Of a DNA stretch of 64,000 bases, positions 45,144 through 54,277 are shown piece by piece; within the stretch, counting starts at the first letter, position 1; each line of letters begins with the position of its first letter. The stretch comes from Galbibacter sp038433465 (GTDB lineage: Bacteria; Bacteroidota; Bacteroidia; Flavobacteriales; Flavobacteriaceae): positions 1 to 64,000 of the forward strand of contig NZ_JAESVF010000008.1 of NCBI RefSeq assembly GCF_038433465.1. The letters are read 5' to 3'. The translations under genes and the position numbers were made by a program. The notes beneath the pieces are model-generated. The model was not told the origin of the DNA. It worked only from the letters and a program-made list of their open reading frames with translations, and did no database searches.

Positions 45144-45813
45144 ATCGTACATACTAGTCGGATTTGTAATCTTAGTGTTCGGAATTATCTTTATTCCTGA
45201 AATTATCGACCGCATTTCAAGCGGTTCGGTAGTAGATAGCGATCGTCATGCTGTAGGCGAAAAGAAACCGTCTGTTGAGAGTCTTCTAAAAATGGGAAAA
45301 GTTCCTGGGTTTGAATTTACCGATCAAAACGGAAAAACAATTACCAATGAAGATTACAAAGGTAAAGTATATGTGGTAGAATTTTTCTTTACTACCTGCC
45401 CAACTATTTGCCCGATAATGACAGGGAATATGGTGAAGTTACAAAATGAGTTTAAAACTGATGATAATTTTGCGATTGCTTCTTTTTCAATCAATCCTAC
45501 ACATGATACGCCAGAAGTTTTATCAGCCTACGCAAAAGAGTATGGTATTACAATGGAAAATTGGCATTTGCTAACAGGCGATATGCAACAAGTTTATAAA
45601 CTTTCTAATACTGGGTTTAATTTGTATGCGGGGCAAAATGAAAATGTGAATGGTGGTTTTGAACATTCTGGTTTATTTGCTTTGATTGATGCTGAAGGTT
45701 ATATCCGTTCTAGAGCCGACGATTTTGGAAACCCGATTGTGTATTACGATGGCACCACAGACGAAGGAATTAAAATGATTAAACAAGACATAGCAACACT
45801 TTTAAATAATTAA
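45133..45813 (+). CDS. SCO1/SenC copper chaperone for cytochrome oxidase
   Basis: 226 residues. A membrane anchor (about 5-23) precedes the SCO fold with Cu ligands C89 and C93 in TTCPTICPIM and His178 in GGFEHSGLFALID. It inserts or reduces copper for the CuA site of oxidase subunit II. It lies between the CxxC-less thioredoxin-like protein (11-bp overlap) and the DUF420 protein (1-bp gap). Confidence 0.95.
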   Translation: MKNKSYILVGFVILVFGIIFIPEIIDRISSGSVVDSDRHAVGEKKPSVESLLKMGKVPGFEFTDQNGKTITNEDYKGKVYVVEFFFTTCPTICPIMTGNMVKLQNEFKTDDNFAIASFSINPTHDTPEVLSAYAKEYGITMENWHLLTGDMQQVYKLSNTGFNLYAGQNENVNGGFEHSGLFALIDAEGYIRSRADDFGNPIVYYDGTTDEGIKMIKQDIATLLNN

Positions 45814-45814
45814 T

Positions 45815-46342
45815 ATGGAGCCTACTTCAGTAGAAAAAAAATATAATAAGTGGATAGTAATATTATCCATTGCCATACCTGTAGCGGTAGCAATTTTATT
45901 TGGAGTTCGAATTCCAAATGTAGAGCCGTTATCGTTTTTGCCACCATTATATGCTAGCATAAACGGATTAACTGCAGTTTTTTTAGTGGCTGCTGTTATT
46001 GCGGTAAAAAATAAAAATTTGGTGTTGCATGAGTGGTTAATGAAAGTTTGCATTGGACTATCTGTAGCGTTTTTAGTAATGTATGTTGCTTACCATATGA
46101 CATCAGATTCTACACCTTTTGGAGGTGAAGGAAGTATCAAATATGTGTATTATTTTATTTTAATTACCCATATTATTCTTTCCATAGCAATTATTCCATT
46201 GGTTTTAATTACGTATGTACGAGCACTTTCAAAACGTTTTGATAAGCACAAAAAACTTGCAAAAATTACTTTCCCATTGTGGTTGTATGTGGCTGTAACA
46301 GGTGTTGTAGTGTATTTAATGATTTCGCCTTATTATGCATAA
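45815..46342 (+). CDS. DUF420 integral membrane protein
   Basis: 175 residues with five predicted helices (about 12-31, 40-60, 74-94, 110-132, 148-168). His residues in or near helices (LHEWLMKVCIG, VAYHMTSDSTPFGGEGSIKY, ILITHIILSI) match DUF420 (YozB-like), proteins found in oxidase and copper clusters, possibly in copper or haem handling. It overlaps the next small gene by 8 bp. Confidence 0.88.
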   Translation: MEPTSVEKKYNKWIVILSIAIPVAVAILFGVRIPNVEPLSFLPPLYASINGLTAVFLVAAVIAVKNKNLVLHEWLMKVCIGLSVAFLVMYVAYHMTSDSTPFGGEGSIKYVYYFILITHIILSIAIIPLVLITYVRALSKRFDKHKKLAKITFPLWLYVAVTGVVVYLMISPYYA

Positions 46343-46559
46343 ATCAATATCTATATACAAAATTTTATTAGTTACACTAGTGTTGGTGTGCTTGCCAGAT
46401 TTGCTTCATGCGCAATGTGCTATGTGTAGAGCCGTACTCGAAACAGGAGAAAACCAAGAGGTAGCCGAGGGAATAAATAATGGCATTATGTACTTAATGG
46501 CGGTGCCTTATGTTTTGATTGCGGTGTTAGGTTTTTTTATTTTTAAAAGAATGAAATAG
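46335..46559 (+). CDS. Small CxxC membrane protein of the oxidase cluster
   Basis: 74 residues. A signal peptide ends near LLHAQ, then C28-AM-C31 in QCAMCRAVLETGENQEVAEG, and one transmembrane helix (about 52-69). The CAMC pair right after the signal peptide suggests a periplasmic metal or redox site. It overlaps the DUF420 gene by 8 bp and ends the cluster. I recall similar proteins after DUF420 in Bacteroidota, all unnamed. Copper transfer to the oxidase is a guess from position. Confidence 0.8.
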   Translation: MHKSISIYKILLVTLVLVCLPDLLHAQCAMCRAVLETGENQEVAEGINNGIMYLMAVPYVLIAVLGFFIFKRMK

Positions 46560-46761
46560 CGCTTCCGAAACACTTCAGAATAAATTTTTTCAAAAAAAAC
46601 ATTTTTTCTTGTAACAAATTGATGTGAAGAGAGTCTTATAATTGAAACTAAGTGTTAAGCTAGCTAAAATTTTTGTAATTTACTTGCAGTGAATTCAATA
46701 TAAAAGCTAGATGTAGCTCCCTTCTTTTTTGGAGGGGTTGTTTATAAGAAACCTAACCATC

Positions 46762-47466
46762 ATGATTGAAATTAAAGACCTTCACAAGTCATATCACATG
46801 GGGAGTAATTCTCTTCACGTATTAAAAGGAATTAATTTTTCTGTAAAAGAAGGAGAACTTGTTGCCATAATGGGGTCTTCAGGATCTGGAAAATCTACAT
46901 TTTTAAATATTTTAGGAATGCTAGATAATTTAGATGAAGGCGAATATCTTTTAGATGGTGTGGCCATTAAAAACCTTAATGAAACCAAAGCTGCAAATTA
47001 CCGAAATAAGTTTTTAGGATTTATTTTTCAATCTTTTAACCTTATCAACTACAAATCGGCTTGGGAAAATGTTGCACTTCCATTGTACTACCAGGGAGTA
47101 AACAGAAAAATCCGAAAAGAAACAGCCATTAAACACTTAGAATCTGTTGGTTTAGGTCCGTGGGTAAACCATTTACCAAGTGAACTTTCAGGAGGGCAAA
47201 AGCAAAGGGTAGCAATAGCGAGAGCGTTGGCTGCAGATCCAAAAGTAATGCTTGCCGATGAGCCTACAGGGGCTTTAGATAGTAAAACTTCGCATGAGGT
47301 GATGGATCTTATCCAAAAAATTAACGACGAAGGAAAAACCATTTTGGTTGTTACCCACGAAGATGATATTGCGCATATGTGTAAACGTATCGTTCATTTA
47401 AAAGATGGTGTCATAGTGCAAGACACTGTTGTTGATCAAGTAAGAGTTACGCCGTATGTTCAATAG
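46762..47466 (+). CDS. ABC transporter ATPase, MacB/LolD type
   Basis: 234 residues from the ATG at 46762 (MIEIKDLHKSYHMGSNSLHV); an upstream ATG at 46729 would add eleven unrelated residues. Walker A GSSGSGKST, Q-loop FQSFNLI, signature LSGGQKQRVAIARAL, Walker B VMLADEPTGALD and H-switch VVTHEDD are all intact. It pairs with the two permeases and the adaptor/TolC genes downstream to form a mechanotransmission-type tripartite exporter. It overlaps the first permease by 11 bp. Confidence 0.95.
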   Translation: MIEIKDLHKSYHMGSNSLHVLKGINFSVKEGELVAIMGSSGSGKSTFLNILGMLDNLDEGEYLLDGVAIKNLNETKAANYRNKFLGFIFQSFNLINYKSAWENVALPLYYQGVNRKIRKETAIKHLESVGLGPWVNHLPSELSGGQKQRVAIARALAADPKVMLADEPTGALDSKTSHEVMDLIQKINDEGKTILVVTHEDDIAHMCKRIVHLKDGVIVQDTVVDQVRVTPYVQ

Positions 47467-48685
47467 AGATCTCTGGGCAGAAATATTCCACAGTATAAAA
47501 AGCAACAAGCTTCGAACCTTTTTAACAGGGTTTTCGGTAGCATGGGGTATTTTTATTTTGGTGCTCTTGTTGGCTTCTGTTGACGGAATGAAAAACGGAT
47601 TTACCAAGCAATTTAACGACGACGCTACCAATTCAATTTTTATATATCCAGGTACAACTACAAAACCGTATGGCGGATTTGAAGCTGGAAGACGTATTCA
47701 GTTTGATAATGATGATATCGATTTTATCAGAAGAAGTTTTGAAGGATATTACGAGTATATAACTCCGAGATTTACCAAGAGTGTTACAGCGAGTTTTGGA
47801 AGCGAAACTGGGACATATTCTGTGCGTTCGGTAAATCCAGATCACCAAAAAATTGAACGAACAGTTATCGATAAAGGGCGTTACATTAACGATGCCGATA
47901 TTCGAAATACGTTAAAAGTAGTGGTGATTGGAAAGGTTGTTGCCGACGAACTTTTTAAAGATGTAGATCCTGTTGGGCAAAACATCATTTTAAATAAATT
48001 ATCGTATCGTGTTATCGGTGTTTTTTCTGATGATGGAAACGAACGCGAAGAGCGAAATATGTATGCTCCTGTTTCTACCATTCAACGTCTGTATGGAAAT
48101 ACGCGTAACATCGATCAGATTGCATTAACCTATAACCCTGAATTTAATTTTGCTGAAGCTATTAATTTCTCAGATAATTTAGAGGTTGTTTTAAAAAGAA
48201 GATTGATAATCGATCCTGAAGATCAAGGCGCCTTGTATTTTAATAATTATGCCGAGCAGTTTTCAAATGTTTCCAATTTTACAACGATGCTTTCTGTAAT
48301 TAGTATCGGGATTGGGATGCTTATTTTAATTGCAGGAATTGTAGGGATAGGAAATATTTTAGTCTTTATTATTAAAGAAAGAACAAAAGAGATTGGAGTT
48401 CGAAAAGCACTTGGAGCCAAGCCGATGGATGTAATTCAGTTGGTATTATTCGAGTCGGTTTTCATCACTTCGATATCTGGATTTGTAGGAATGCTTTTTG
48501 CCATGGGGTTGGTTGCTTTAATCTCTCCAATTGTAGATGCACCAGCATTTTCAAATCCTTCTGTAGACGGAATAACGGTTGTAACCTGTACCATAGTTTT
48601 GGTAATTGCAGGAGTATTTGCAGGTTTAATTCCTGCTATTAAAGCCGCCAATGTAAAACCAATTGTAGCACTAAGAGCCGATTAA
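47456..48685 (+). CDS. ABC transporter permease, MacB type (first)
   Basis: 409 residues. An N-terminal helix (LRTFLTGFSVAWGIFILVLL) is followed by a large periplasmic MacB_PCD-like domain (about 45-270) and three C-terminal helices (FtsX-like; IGIGMLILIAGIVGIGNILV, KERTKEIGVRKALGAKPMDV, ALRAD at the end). It has no own ATPase domain, so uses the preceding ATPase. Start overlaps the ATPase gene; the second permease follows after 2 bp. Confidence 0.93.
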   Translation: MFNRDLWAEIFHSIKSNKLRTFLTGFSVAWGIFILVLLLASVDGMKNGFTKQFNDDATNSIFIYPGTTTKPYGGFEAGRRIQFDNDDIDFIRRSFEGYYEYITPRFTKSVTASFGSETGTYSVRSVNPDHQKIERTVIDKGRYINDADIRNTLKVVVIGKVVADELFKDVDPVGQNIILNKLSYRVIGVFSDDGNEREERNMYAPVSTIQRLYGNTRNIDQIALTYNPEFNFAEAINFSDNLEVVLKRRLIIDPEDQGALYFNNYAEQFSNVSNFTTMLSVISIGIGMLILIAGIVGIGNILVFIIKERTKEIGVRKALGAKPMDVIQLVLFESVFITSISGFVGMLFAMGLVALISPIVDAPAFSNPSVDGITVVTCTIVLVIAGVFAGLIPAIKAANVKPIVALRAD

Positions 48686-48687
48686 TT

Positions 48688-49944
48688 ATGGGAATATTAG
48701 ATAGAGACCTTTGGAATGAAGTTTTTAGTACGCTTAGCAAAAATATGCTTCGAACGTTCCTAACTACTTTGGGGGTTATTTTTGCCATTATTATTTTAAT
48801 TCTGTTGCTCGGTGCTACCAATGGAATGGCAAATGGTTTTAATAAAGTATTTGCAGGAACTGCTACCAACAGTATGTTTATGTGGACGCAAACCACTTCG
48901 ATGGCCTATAAAGGTTTTGAGCGTGGCAGACGTTTAGATTTTACGTTGGAAGATGTCGATTTAATCAAGCAACAAGTGAGTGAGGTAGATATCATCGCAC
49001 CGCGAATTCAGCTAGGTGACTTTGGCGGAACCGCAACGGTTATCAGAAATGGCCGTACCAGTGGTTCTGGAGTGTATGGCGATTACCCAAGTATCGACCT
49101 TGTCTCTAAAAAACGTATTGTTGAAGGGCGTTTTATCAACCAAAATGATATAGACGAACAGAAAAAAATATGTGTTATTGGTGTTGATGCCTATAAATTG
49201 CTATTTGATAAAGGCGAAAAGGCAATCGGAAAATCTATTAAGATAAACGGAGTGTATTTTACAGTTGTCGGAATTTTTAAAAAGAACGACAATATAAATT
49301 TTGAAGGAGAGAACGCAATTTTCGTTCCTTTTACCACATTCCAAAAAGCATTTAACAGCGGAAACAAAATAGGATGGATGGCTGTTTTGGTCGATCCAGA
49401 TAAAGAAGTAGCCACTGCCGAAAGAAAAATTAAAACCTTATTAAAACGAAAATACAACGTACATCCAGATGATGTTAGAGCTATTGGATCTTTCGATTTT
49501 TCAGAGATTTTTAAAGGAATTAGCGCTTTTACATTTGTATTACAAGGGTTCTCATTTTTTGTCGGAATCTTCACCTTGTTAGCTGGAGTAATTGCGGTGA
49601 GTAATATTTTATTAATTACAGTAAAAGAGCGTACCAACGAAATTGGTGTACGACGTGCTTTGGGAGCAACTCCAAAGATTATCCGACGTCAAATTATATT
49701 AGAATCTATTGTATTAACAAGTTTTGCAGGGTTAGTAGGATTTGTAATTTCAGTTGCAGCTTTACACTTTTTAGATTATAAGTTTGGAGCAAGTGAAGAC
49801 TTTCCGTTTACCAATCCAACTGTAAGTATTATGCAAATCTTAATTTCATTTATACTGATGGTGGGACTGAGCATGTTGATAGGATTGATTCCAGCAAACA
49901 GAGCTGTAAAAATAAAACCAATAGAAGCATTAAGAGAAGAATAA
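48688..49944 (+). CDS. ABC transporter permease, MacB type (second)
   Basis: 418 residues with the same layout as the first permease (LRTFLTTLGVIFAIIILILL; KERTNEIGVRRALGATPKII; ends IEALREE). The periplasmic domains differ (TSMAYKGFERGRRLDFTLED here, KPYGGFEAGRRIQFDNDDID there), so they probably form a heterodimer with two different periplasmic faces. It follows the first by 2 bp. Confidence 0.93.
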   Translation: MGILDRDLWNEVFSTLSKNMLRTFLTTLGVIFAIIILILLLGATNGMANGFNKVFAGTATNSMFMWTQTTSMAYKGFERGRRLDFTLEDVDLIKQQVSEVDIIAPRIQLGDFGGTATVIRNGRTSGSGVYGDYPSIDLVSKKRIVEGRFINQNDIDEQKKICVIGVDAYKLLFDKGEKAIGKSIKINGVYFTVVGIFKKNDNINFEGENAIFVPFTTFQKAFNSGNKIGWMAVLVDPDKEVATAERKIKTLLKRKYNVHPDDVRAIGSFDFSEIFKGISAFTFVLQGFSFFVGIFTLLAGVIAVSNILLITVKERTNEIGVRRALGATPKIIRRQIILESIVLTSFAGLVGFVISVAALHFLDYKFGASEDFPFTNPTVSIMQILISFILMVGLSMLIGLIPANRAVKIKPIEALREE

Positions 49945-50006
49945 TTGAAGCGCCAATAAAAAACAAAAGGCATTCTAGACAACCATAAAACAATAAATAT
50001 TAACTG

Positions 50007-51128
50007 ATGAAAAAAATTTTAAGATACGTTTTAATTGGAGTAGGCGTAATTTTGGTTCTATACGCAGTGGCAAGAGTATTAAAAACCAATAGCAAGCCTG
50101 CAGTTAGCTTCGAAACAGCCACTGCTACCGAAGAAACTATTATCAATAAAGTAATTGCTACTGGAAAAGTAAATCCAGAAGACGAGGTACTTATTAAACC
50201 TCAAATTTCTGGAATTATCGAATCTATTCTAGTTGAAGAAGGCGATAAGTTAAAGTCGGGCGATTTAATTGCGAAGATTAAAGTAGTACCAAACGAGCAA
50301 TCGTTGGTAAGTGCAAGAGGGCGTGTAAGCAATGCTCAAATAGCACTAAACAATGCGCAAATTGAATACGATCGAAATAAAAAACTATTTGATAAAGGTG
50401 TTGTATCGAGTCAAGATTTCCTTGCAGTAGAATTGCAATACAATCAAGCAAAGCAAGAATTGCAAAATGCACAAAACGACTATCAAATTATCCGAGTAGG
50501 TTCTGCTGGGGGTTCAGCAACGGCCAATACAAATATTCGTGCTACGGTTGACGGAACTGTTTTGGAAATTCCTGTAAAAGAAGGAGATCAAGTAATTGAA
50601 GCGAATAACTTTAACGACGGTACATCAATCGCTACTATTGCAGATATGTCGAAAATGATTTTTGAAGGACAAGTAGACGAAGCTGAAGTAGATAAACTAA
50701 AAATGGATATGCCAATTACTATTAGTTTGGGGGCTGTTCAAGATGAAGAGTTTGATGCCAAATTAAAGTTTATTGCTCCAAAAGGAGTGGAAGATCAAGG
50801 TGCGGTACAATTTACAATTAAAGCCGACTTGAAACTTCCAGATAACATTTTCATCAGAGCGGGGTATAGTGCCAATGCAGCTATCATTTTAGATAAAAAA
50901 GAAAATGTTTTGGCTATCAAAGAAGCTTTACTTCAGTTTGATAAAGAAACTGAAAAACCATACGTAGAAGTTGTTGTTGGCGAAAATGAATACGAGCGTC
51001 GCGATTTAGAGTTGGGTGTTTCCGACGGAATTAATGTTGAAATTTTATCGGGAATTACGAAAGACGATAAGATTAAGGTTTGGAATAAAGTAGAGTCGAT
51101 GGACGACGATAAAAAAGGCGATAGCTAG
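50007..51128 (+). CDS. Periplasmic adaptor (HlyD/MacA family)
   Basis: 373 residues. An N-terminal membrane anchor (about 5-23) precedes a lipoyl/biotinyl-like half-motif (DEVLIKPQISGIIESILVEE), a coiled-coil hairpin (about 95-160, VSARGRVSNAQIALNNAQIE), the second half-motif (NIRATVDGTVLEIPVKEGDQ) and beta-barrel domains. It links the inner-membrane ABC transporter to the TolC-like protein encoded next. Confidence 0.94.
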   Translation: MKKILRYVLIGVGVILVLYAVARVLKTNSKPAVSFETATATEETIINKVIATGKVNPEDEVLIKPQISGIIESILVEEGDKLKSGDLIAKIKVVPNEQSLVSARGRVSNAQIALNNAQIEYDRNKKLFDKGVVSSQDFLAVELQYNQAKQELQNAQNDYQIIRVGSAGGSATANTNIRATVDGTVLEIPVKEGDQVIEANNFNDGTSIATIADMSKMIFEGQVDEAEVDKLKMDMPITISLGAVQDEEFDAKLKFIAPKGVEDQGAVQFTIKADLKLPDNIFIRAGYSANAAIILDKKENVLAIKEALLQFDKETEKPYVEVVVGENEYERRDLELGVSDGINVEILSGITKDDKIKVWNKVESMDDDKKGDS

Positions 51129-51154
51129 AATTACTGAATATTTAAAAAGAGCTT

Positions 51155-52525
51155 ATGAAGTTTAAATTATTAATATTGGCATTGGTAACTACTACTTTTG
51201 CTATTGCTCAAGAAAAAAAACTGTGGACACTAGAAGAATGTGTTCGTTATGCTGAAGAGCATAACTTAACTATTCAGCAGGCAGAATTAGATTTGGAAAA
51301 TGCTAAAATCGACAAATCTGATGCGATTGGGAATTTCATTCCTTCATTAAACGCACAAGCTTCTGCATCGTCTAGTACAGGGTATTCTATCGATCCTACT
51401 ACCAATAGTTTTGTAAACCAGAAGTTTTTCAATGTAACTCCAGCGGTTTCTTCATCATTAACTTTGTTTGATGGATTGCGTAATTTTCATCAGTTAAATA
51501 GAGCAAAGCTAAACGCTATTGCTACGCAATATCAGTCAGACGATATTAAAGATGATATCCGACTTGCAGTTGCAAATGCGTATCTTCAGATTTTATCAAA
51601 CAGAGAAACGCTAAATGTGTTGAATGCACAATACCGATCTACTCAACAGGATTTAGATAGAACAAACGAATTGGTGGAAAATGGAGTGTTGCCAAGAGGT
51701 GATTTATTAGAAATTGAAGCTACTGCTGCAACACAACAACAGCAAATTGTAGCTGCTGAAAATAATGTGTTGATTTCGAGAATTAGTTTAGCGCAGCTTT
51801 TACAAATAAGCGATTACGAAAATTTTGATGTGGTAGACGAAGGTTATGTAATTCCAGATGATGCAGTTTTGAATGTTTCTCCGAGAGAAATTTATGAAAA
51901 GGCGCTTACCTTTAGAAACGATATTAAAGCTTCTGAGTTGAATGTTGATTTAGCTGAAAAAGATTTAGATATTGCCAAAGGTGCTCGTTATCCAACGTTG
52001 AGTGCGTTTTTTCAGTACAACACCAGATATTCTGACAATGCTCGTTACCCGAGTACTGTAGACCCAAATACACAACAAATTATTCCAGGTGCAGAAATTT
52101 CGTTTAAAGACCAGTTGTGGTTGCAAGATGGATTTTCATACGGAGCGCAAATCAATATTCCTATTTTAAACGGTTTTTCTGTGAGTAATAATATTAAGAG
52201 AAGCCAGATAGGAGTTGAGCGAGCTAAACTTCAGTATGCACAAGATAAATTAAGTCTAGAGTCGGATATCAACCAAGCGTATGTTGATGTTAAAGGTTCG
52301 TACAAAAGCTATGAAGCAGCAGGGAAAACTGTTGAGGCAAGACGTTTGTCGTACGATTATGCAAAGGAGCGCTACAATGTAGGTTTAATGAATAGTTTCG
52401 ATTTTAGTCAGTCGCAGGCACGTTTAGACGATGCAGAAGCAACTTTAATTCAGGCGAAATACGATTTTATCTTCCGATTAAAAGTATTGAAATTTTATTA
52501 CGGAATTCCTTTGGAAGAATGGTAA
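51155..52525 (+). CDS. TolC-family outer-membrane efflux protein
   Basis: 456 residues with a signal peptide (ending FAIAQ). Two OEP repeats (about 25-215 and 235-445), each starting with the typical WTLEECVRYAEEHNLTIQQA-like helix or a FRNDIKASELNVDLAEKDLD segment, and LRLAVANAY-type strands. Completes the ATPase, permease, permease, adaptor, channel operon. Cargo unknown: antibiotics, lipids or peptides are all possible. Confidence 0.94.
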   Translation: MKFKLLILALVTTTFAIAQEKKLWTLEECVRYAEEHNLTIQQAELDLENAKIDKSDAIGNFIPSLNAQASASSSTGYSIDPTTNSFVNQKFFNVTPAVSSSLTLFDGLRNFHQLNRAKLNAIATQYQSDDIKDDIRLAVANAYLQILSNRETLNVLNAQYRSTQQDLDRTNELVENGVLPRGDLLEIEATAATQQQQIVAAENNVLISRISLAQLLQISDYENFDVVDEGYVIPDDAVLNVSPREIYEKALTFRNDIKASELNVDLAEKDLDIAKGARYPTLSAFFQYNTRYSDNARYPSTVDPNTQQIIPGAEISFKDQLWLQDGFSYGAQINIPILNGFSVSNNIKRSQIGVERAKLQYAQDKLSLESDINQAYVDVKGSYKSYEAAGKTVEARRLSYDYAKERYNVGLMNSFDFSQSQARLDDAEATLIQAKYDFIFRLKVLKFYYGIPLEEW

Positions 52526-52542
52526 CATTGCAGGTATTTTTG
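52511..52542 (+). promoter_or_regulatory. Promoter of tsaB
   Basis: TTG (52511-52513), 21-bp spacer, TATTTTTG (52535-52542). The ATG of tsaB is at 52547, only 4 bp after the -7 element, so the transcript would be leaderless. The -33 part is inside the end of the TolC-like gene. Confidence 0.65.
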
Positions 52543-52546
52543 TACT

Positions 52547-53218
52547 ATGGCAATTATTCTGAACATAGAAACAGCTACGACCAATTGTTCGGTTAGTATC
52601 AGTAAAGAAGATAAAGTTTTATCGTTAAAAGAAATTAATGATAACGGATATACACATGCCGAAAATTTGCATGTATTTATAGAAGAAGCGTTGAAAGACG
52701 CTTCTTTATTATTTTCAGACATCGATGCCATTGCGGTGAGCAAGGGCCCAGGTTCATACACAGGTTTGCGCATTGGAGTTTCTGCAGCAAAAGGCTTGTG
52801 TTATGCTTTGCAAAAACCTTTAATTTCCATTCCTACATTAAGTATTTTAGCTTCTCAAATTGTTGCTGAAGAAGGATTTGTTATTCCGTTATTAGATGCT
52901 CGACGTATGGAAGTGTATTCGGCAGTTTTTAAGGCTGGTGAGCAATGTAGAGATACAGAAGCAGAAATTATTACTGAAACTTCTTTTTCTGAATTTTTAT
53001 CAAAAGGAAAAGTGAACTTTATTGGTGATGGTGCTGAAAAGTGCAAAGATGTAATCGTACATGAAAATGCTATTTTCCCAGATACAGTTGCGTATCCTTC
53101 TGCAGAAGAAATGGCAGTTTTAGCATTTACAAAGTACAAAAAAGGCGACTTTGAAGATGTCGCCTATTTTGAACCGTATTATTTAAAAGATTTTGTAACT
53201 ACAAAACCTAAAAATTAA
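52547..53218 (+). CDS. tsaB: tRNA threonylcarbamoyladenosine biosynthesis protein TsaB
   Basis: Partner of TsaD/TsaE in t6A37 tRNA modification. 223 residues. The ASKHA fold begins at once (MAIILNIETATTNCSVSISK), followed by the family signature AVSKGPGSYTGLRIGVSAAK and PTLSILASQ, then LLDARRMEVYSAVF. The stop is immediately adjacent to the convergent mscS stop, with no space for a separate terminator. Confidence 0.96.
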   Translation: MAIILNIETATTNCSVSISKEDKVLSLKEINDNGYTHAENLHVFIEEALKDASLLFSDIDAIAVSKGPGSYTGLRIGVSAAKGLCYALQKPLISIPTLSILASQIVAEEGFVIPLLDARRMEVYSAVFKAGEQCRDTEAEIITETSFSEFLSKGKVNFIGDGAEKCKDVIVHENAIFPDTVAYPSAEEMAVLAFTKYKKGDFEDVAYFEPYYLKDFVTTKPKN

Positions 53219-54031
53219 TTAAACTTGTTTTTGAATTTCTACTTGATGTGGGAAAGGAATTTCGATACCTTCAGCATCAAATCTGTTTTTCATTTCTTCT
53301 AAAACATACCATCTACAATCCCAAAAATCGGCATTGGTAGCCCAGTATCTTAATGATAGGTTTACAGAACTATCGGCAAGTTCGGCAACCATTACCACAG
53401 GCTCTGGATGTTTTAATACTTTTTCATTGCTCTTTACGATATCCAATAAAATAGCTTTTGCTTTTTTGATGTCGGAGTCGTAGCTAATTCCAGCAGTAAT
53501 ATTTTCACGACGTGTACTTTCGGCACTGTAGTTTACAATGTTTTCGTTTGAAAGTTTTCCGTTAGGAATAATAGCTTGTTGGTTCCCGAAGGTATTTAAA
53601 ACAGTATTGATAATACCGATTTCTTTTACCGTACCAGAAAGTCCTTGCGCTTCGATAAAATCACCAACTTTAAAAGGTTTGAAAATTAAAATAAGCACTC
53701 CTCCAGCAAAGTTTGCTAAAGATCCTTGTAATGCTAAACCAACAGCCAAACCTGCCGAAGCAATAATAGCTGCAAATGAGGTTGTCTCGATACCTAAGGT
53801 ACCTAAAATAACAATTACTAATAATATTTTTAAAGCCCAGTATAAAAGAGTCCCTAAAAATTCGCGTAAGCTAACTTCGTAGCGTCTACGCTCCATAATT
53901 TTTCGTGCAAATTTTACAATTCTGCTAAATACGATTGACCCAACTATCCAGATTAGAATAGCCAAGACAACTCTTGGAGCGTATTCAGCAACTACTTCCA
54001 TTCCTTGTTGTAACCACTTGTCTGTTTCCAT
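53219..54031 (-). CDS. Small-conductance mechanosensitive channel (MscS family)
   Basis: 270 residues. Three N-terminal helices (about 17-36, 60-80, 85-125); the pore helix TM3 carries GLALQGSLANFAGGVLILIF. The cytoplasmic vestibule follows (FKVGDFIEAQGLSGTVKEIG, TFGNQQAIIPNGKLSNENIV). Protects against osmotic downshock. A -7 element TAATTTTG is at 54058-54051 on the minus strand. Confidence 0.94.
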   Translation of the reverse strand: METDKWLQQGMEVVAEYAPRVVLAILIWIVGSIVFSRIVKFARKIMERRRYEVSLREFLGTLLYWALKILLVIVILGTLGIETTSFAAIIASAGLAVGLALQGSLANFAGGVLILIFKPFKVGDFIEAQGLSGTVKEIGIINTVLNTFGNQQAIIPNGKLSNENIVNYSAESTRRENITAGISYDSDIKKAKAILLDIVKSNEKVLKHPEPVVMVAELADSSVNLSLRYWATNADFWDCRWYVLEEMKNRFDAEGIEIPFPHQVEIQKQV

Positions 54032-54132
54032 ATAAATTTTTAATTTTTTTCAAAATTAGAACCTATATTCTTAAATACGAAAAATATCAAGGTGTTTATT
54101 TGTGCATATTTTCCTAAAGTTTTCCAAAAAAG

Positions 54133-54258
54133 AAGACTGCCTGAAATATTCTAGGCGTCATTCTGAATTTATTTCAGAATCTCATCATAATAGTTTTTAC
54201 ACGATGAGAAACTGAGTCAAGCTCAGTTTGACGTAAAATTAATTTTCCAGACAGTCTT
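54133..54258. repeat. Nested palindromic element; also terminator of dodecin
   Basis: The outer arms AAGACTG (54133-54139) and CAGTCTT (54252-54258) enclose CGTCA/TGACG (54156-54160, 54229-54233). Inside are perfect hairpins ATTCTGAA/TTCAGAAT, CTCATC/GATGAG and AAACTGAG/CTCAGTTT. On the minus strand it is followed by CTTCTTTTTT, so it can terminate dodecin transcription. The CGTCATTCTGAATTTATTTC core resembles a repeat that I recognise as common in Flavobacteriaceae intergenic regions. Confidence 0.6.
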
Positions 54259-54277
54259 GTTAGCTAGGCTTTGTGTT

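Noticed and set aside
46729..46761. ATG start 11 codons upstream of the ABC ATPase
   Set aside because: The added residues do not fit the family; MIEIKDLHKSY is the standard beginning.
49191..49637. 148-codon minus-strand frame
   Set aside because: Antisense to the second MacB-type permease; no start context or domain.
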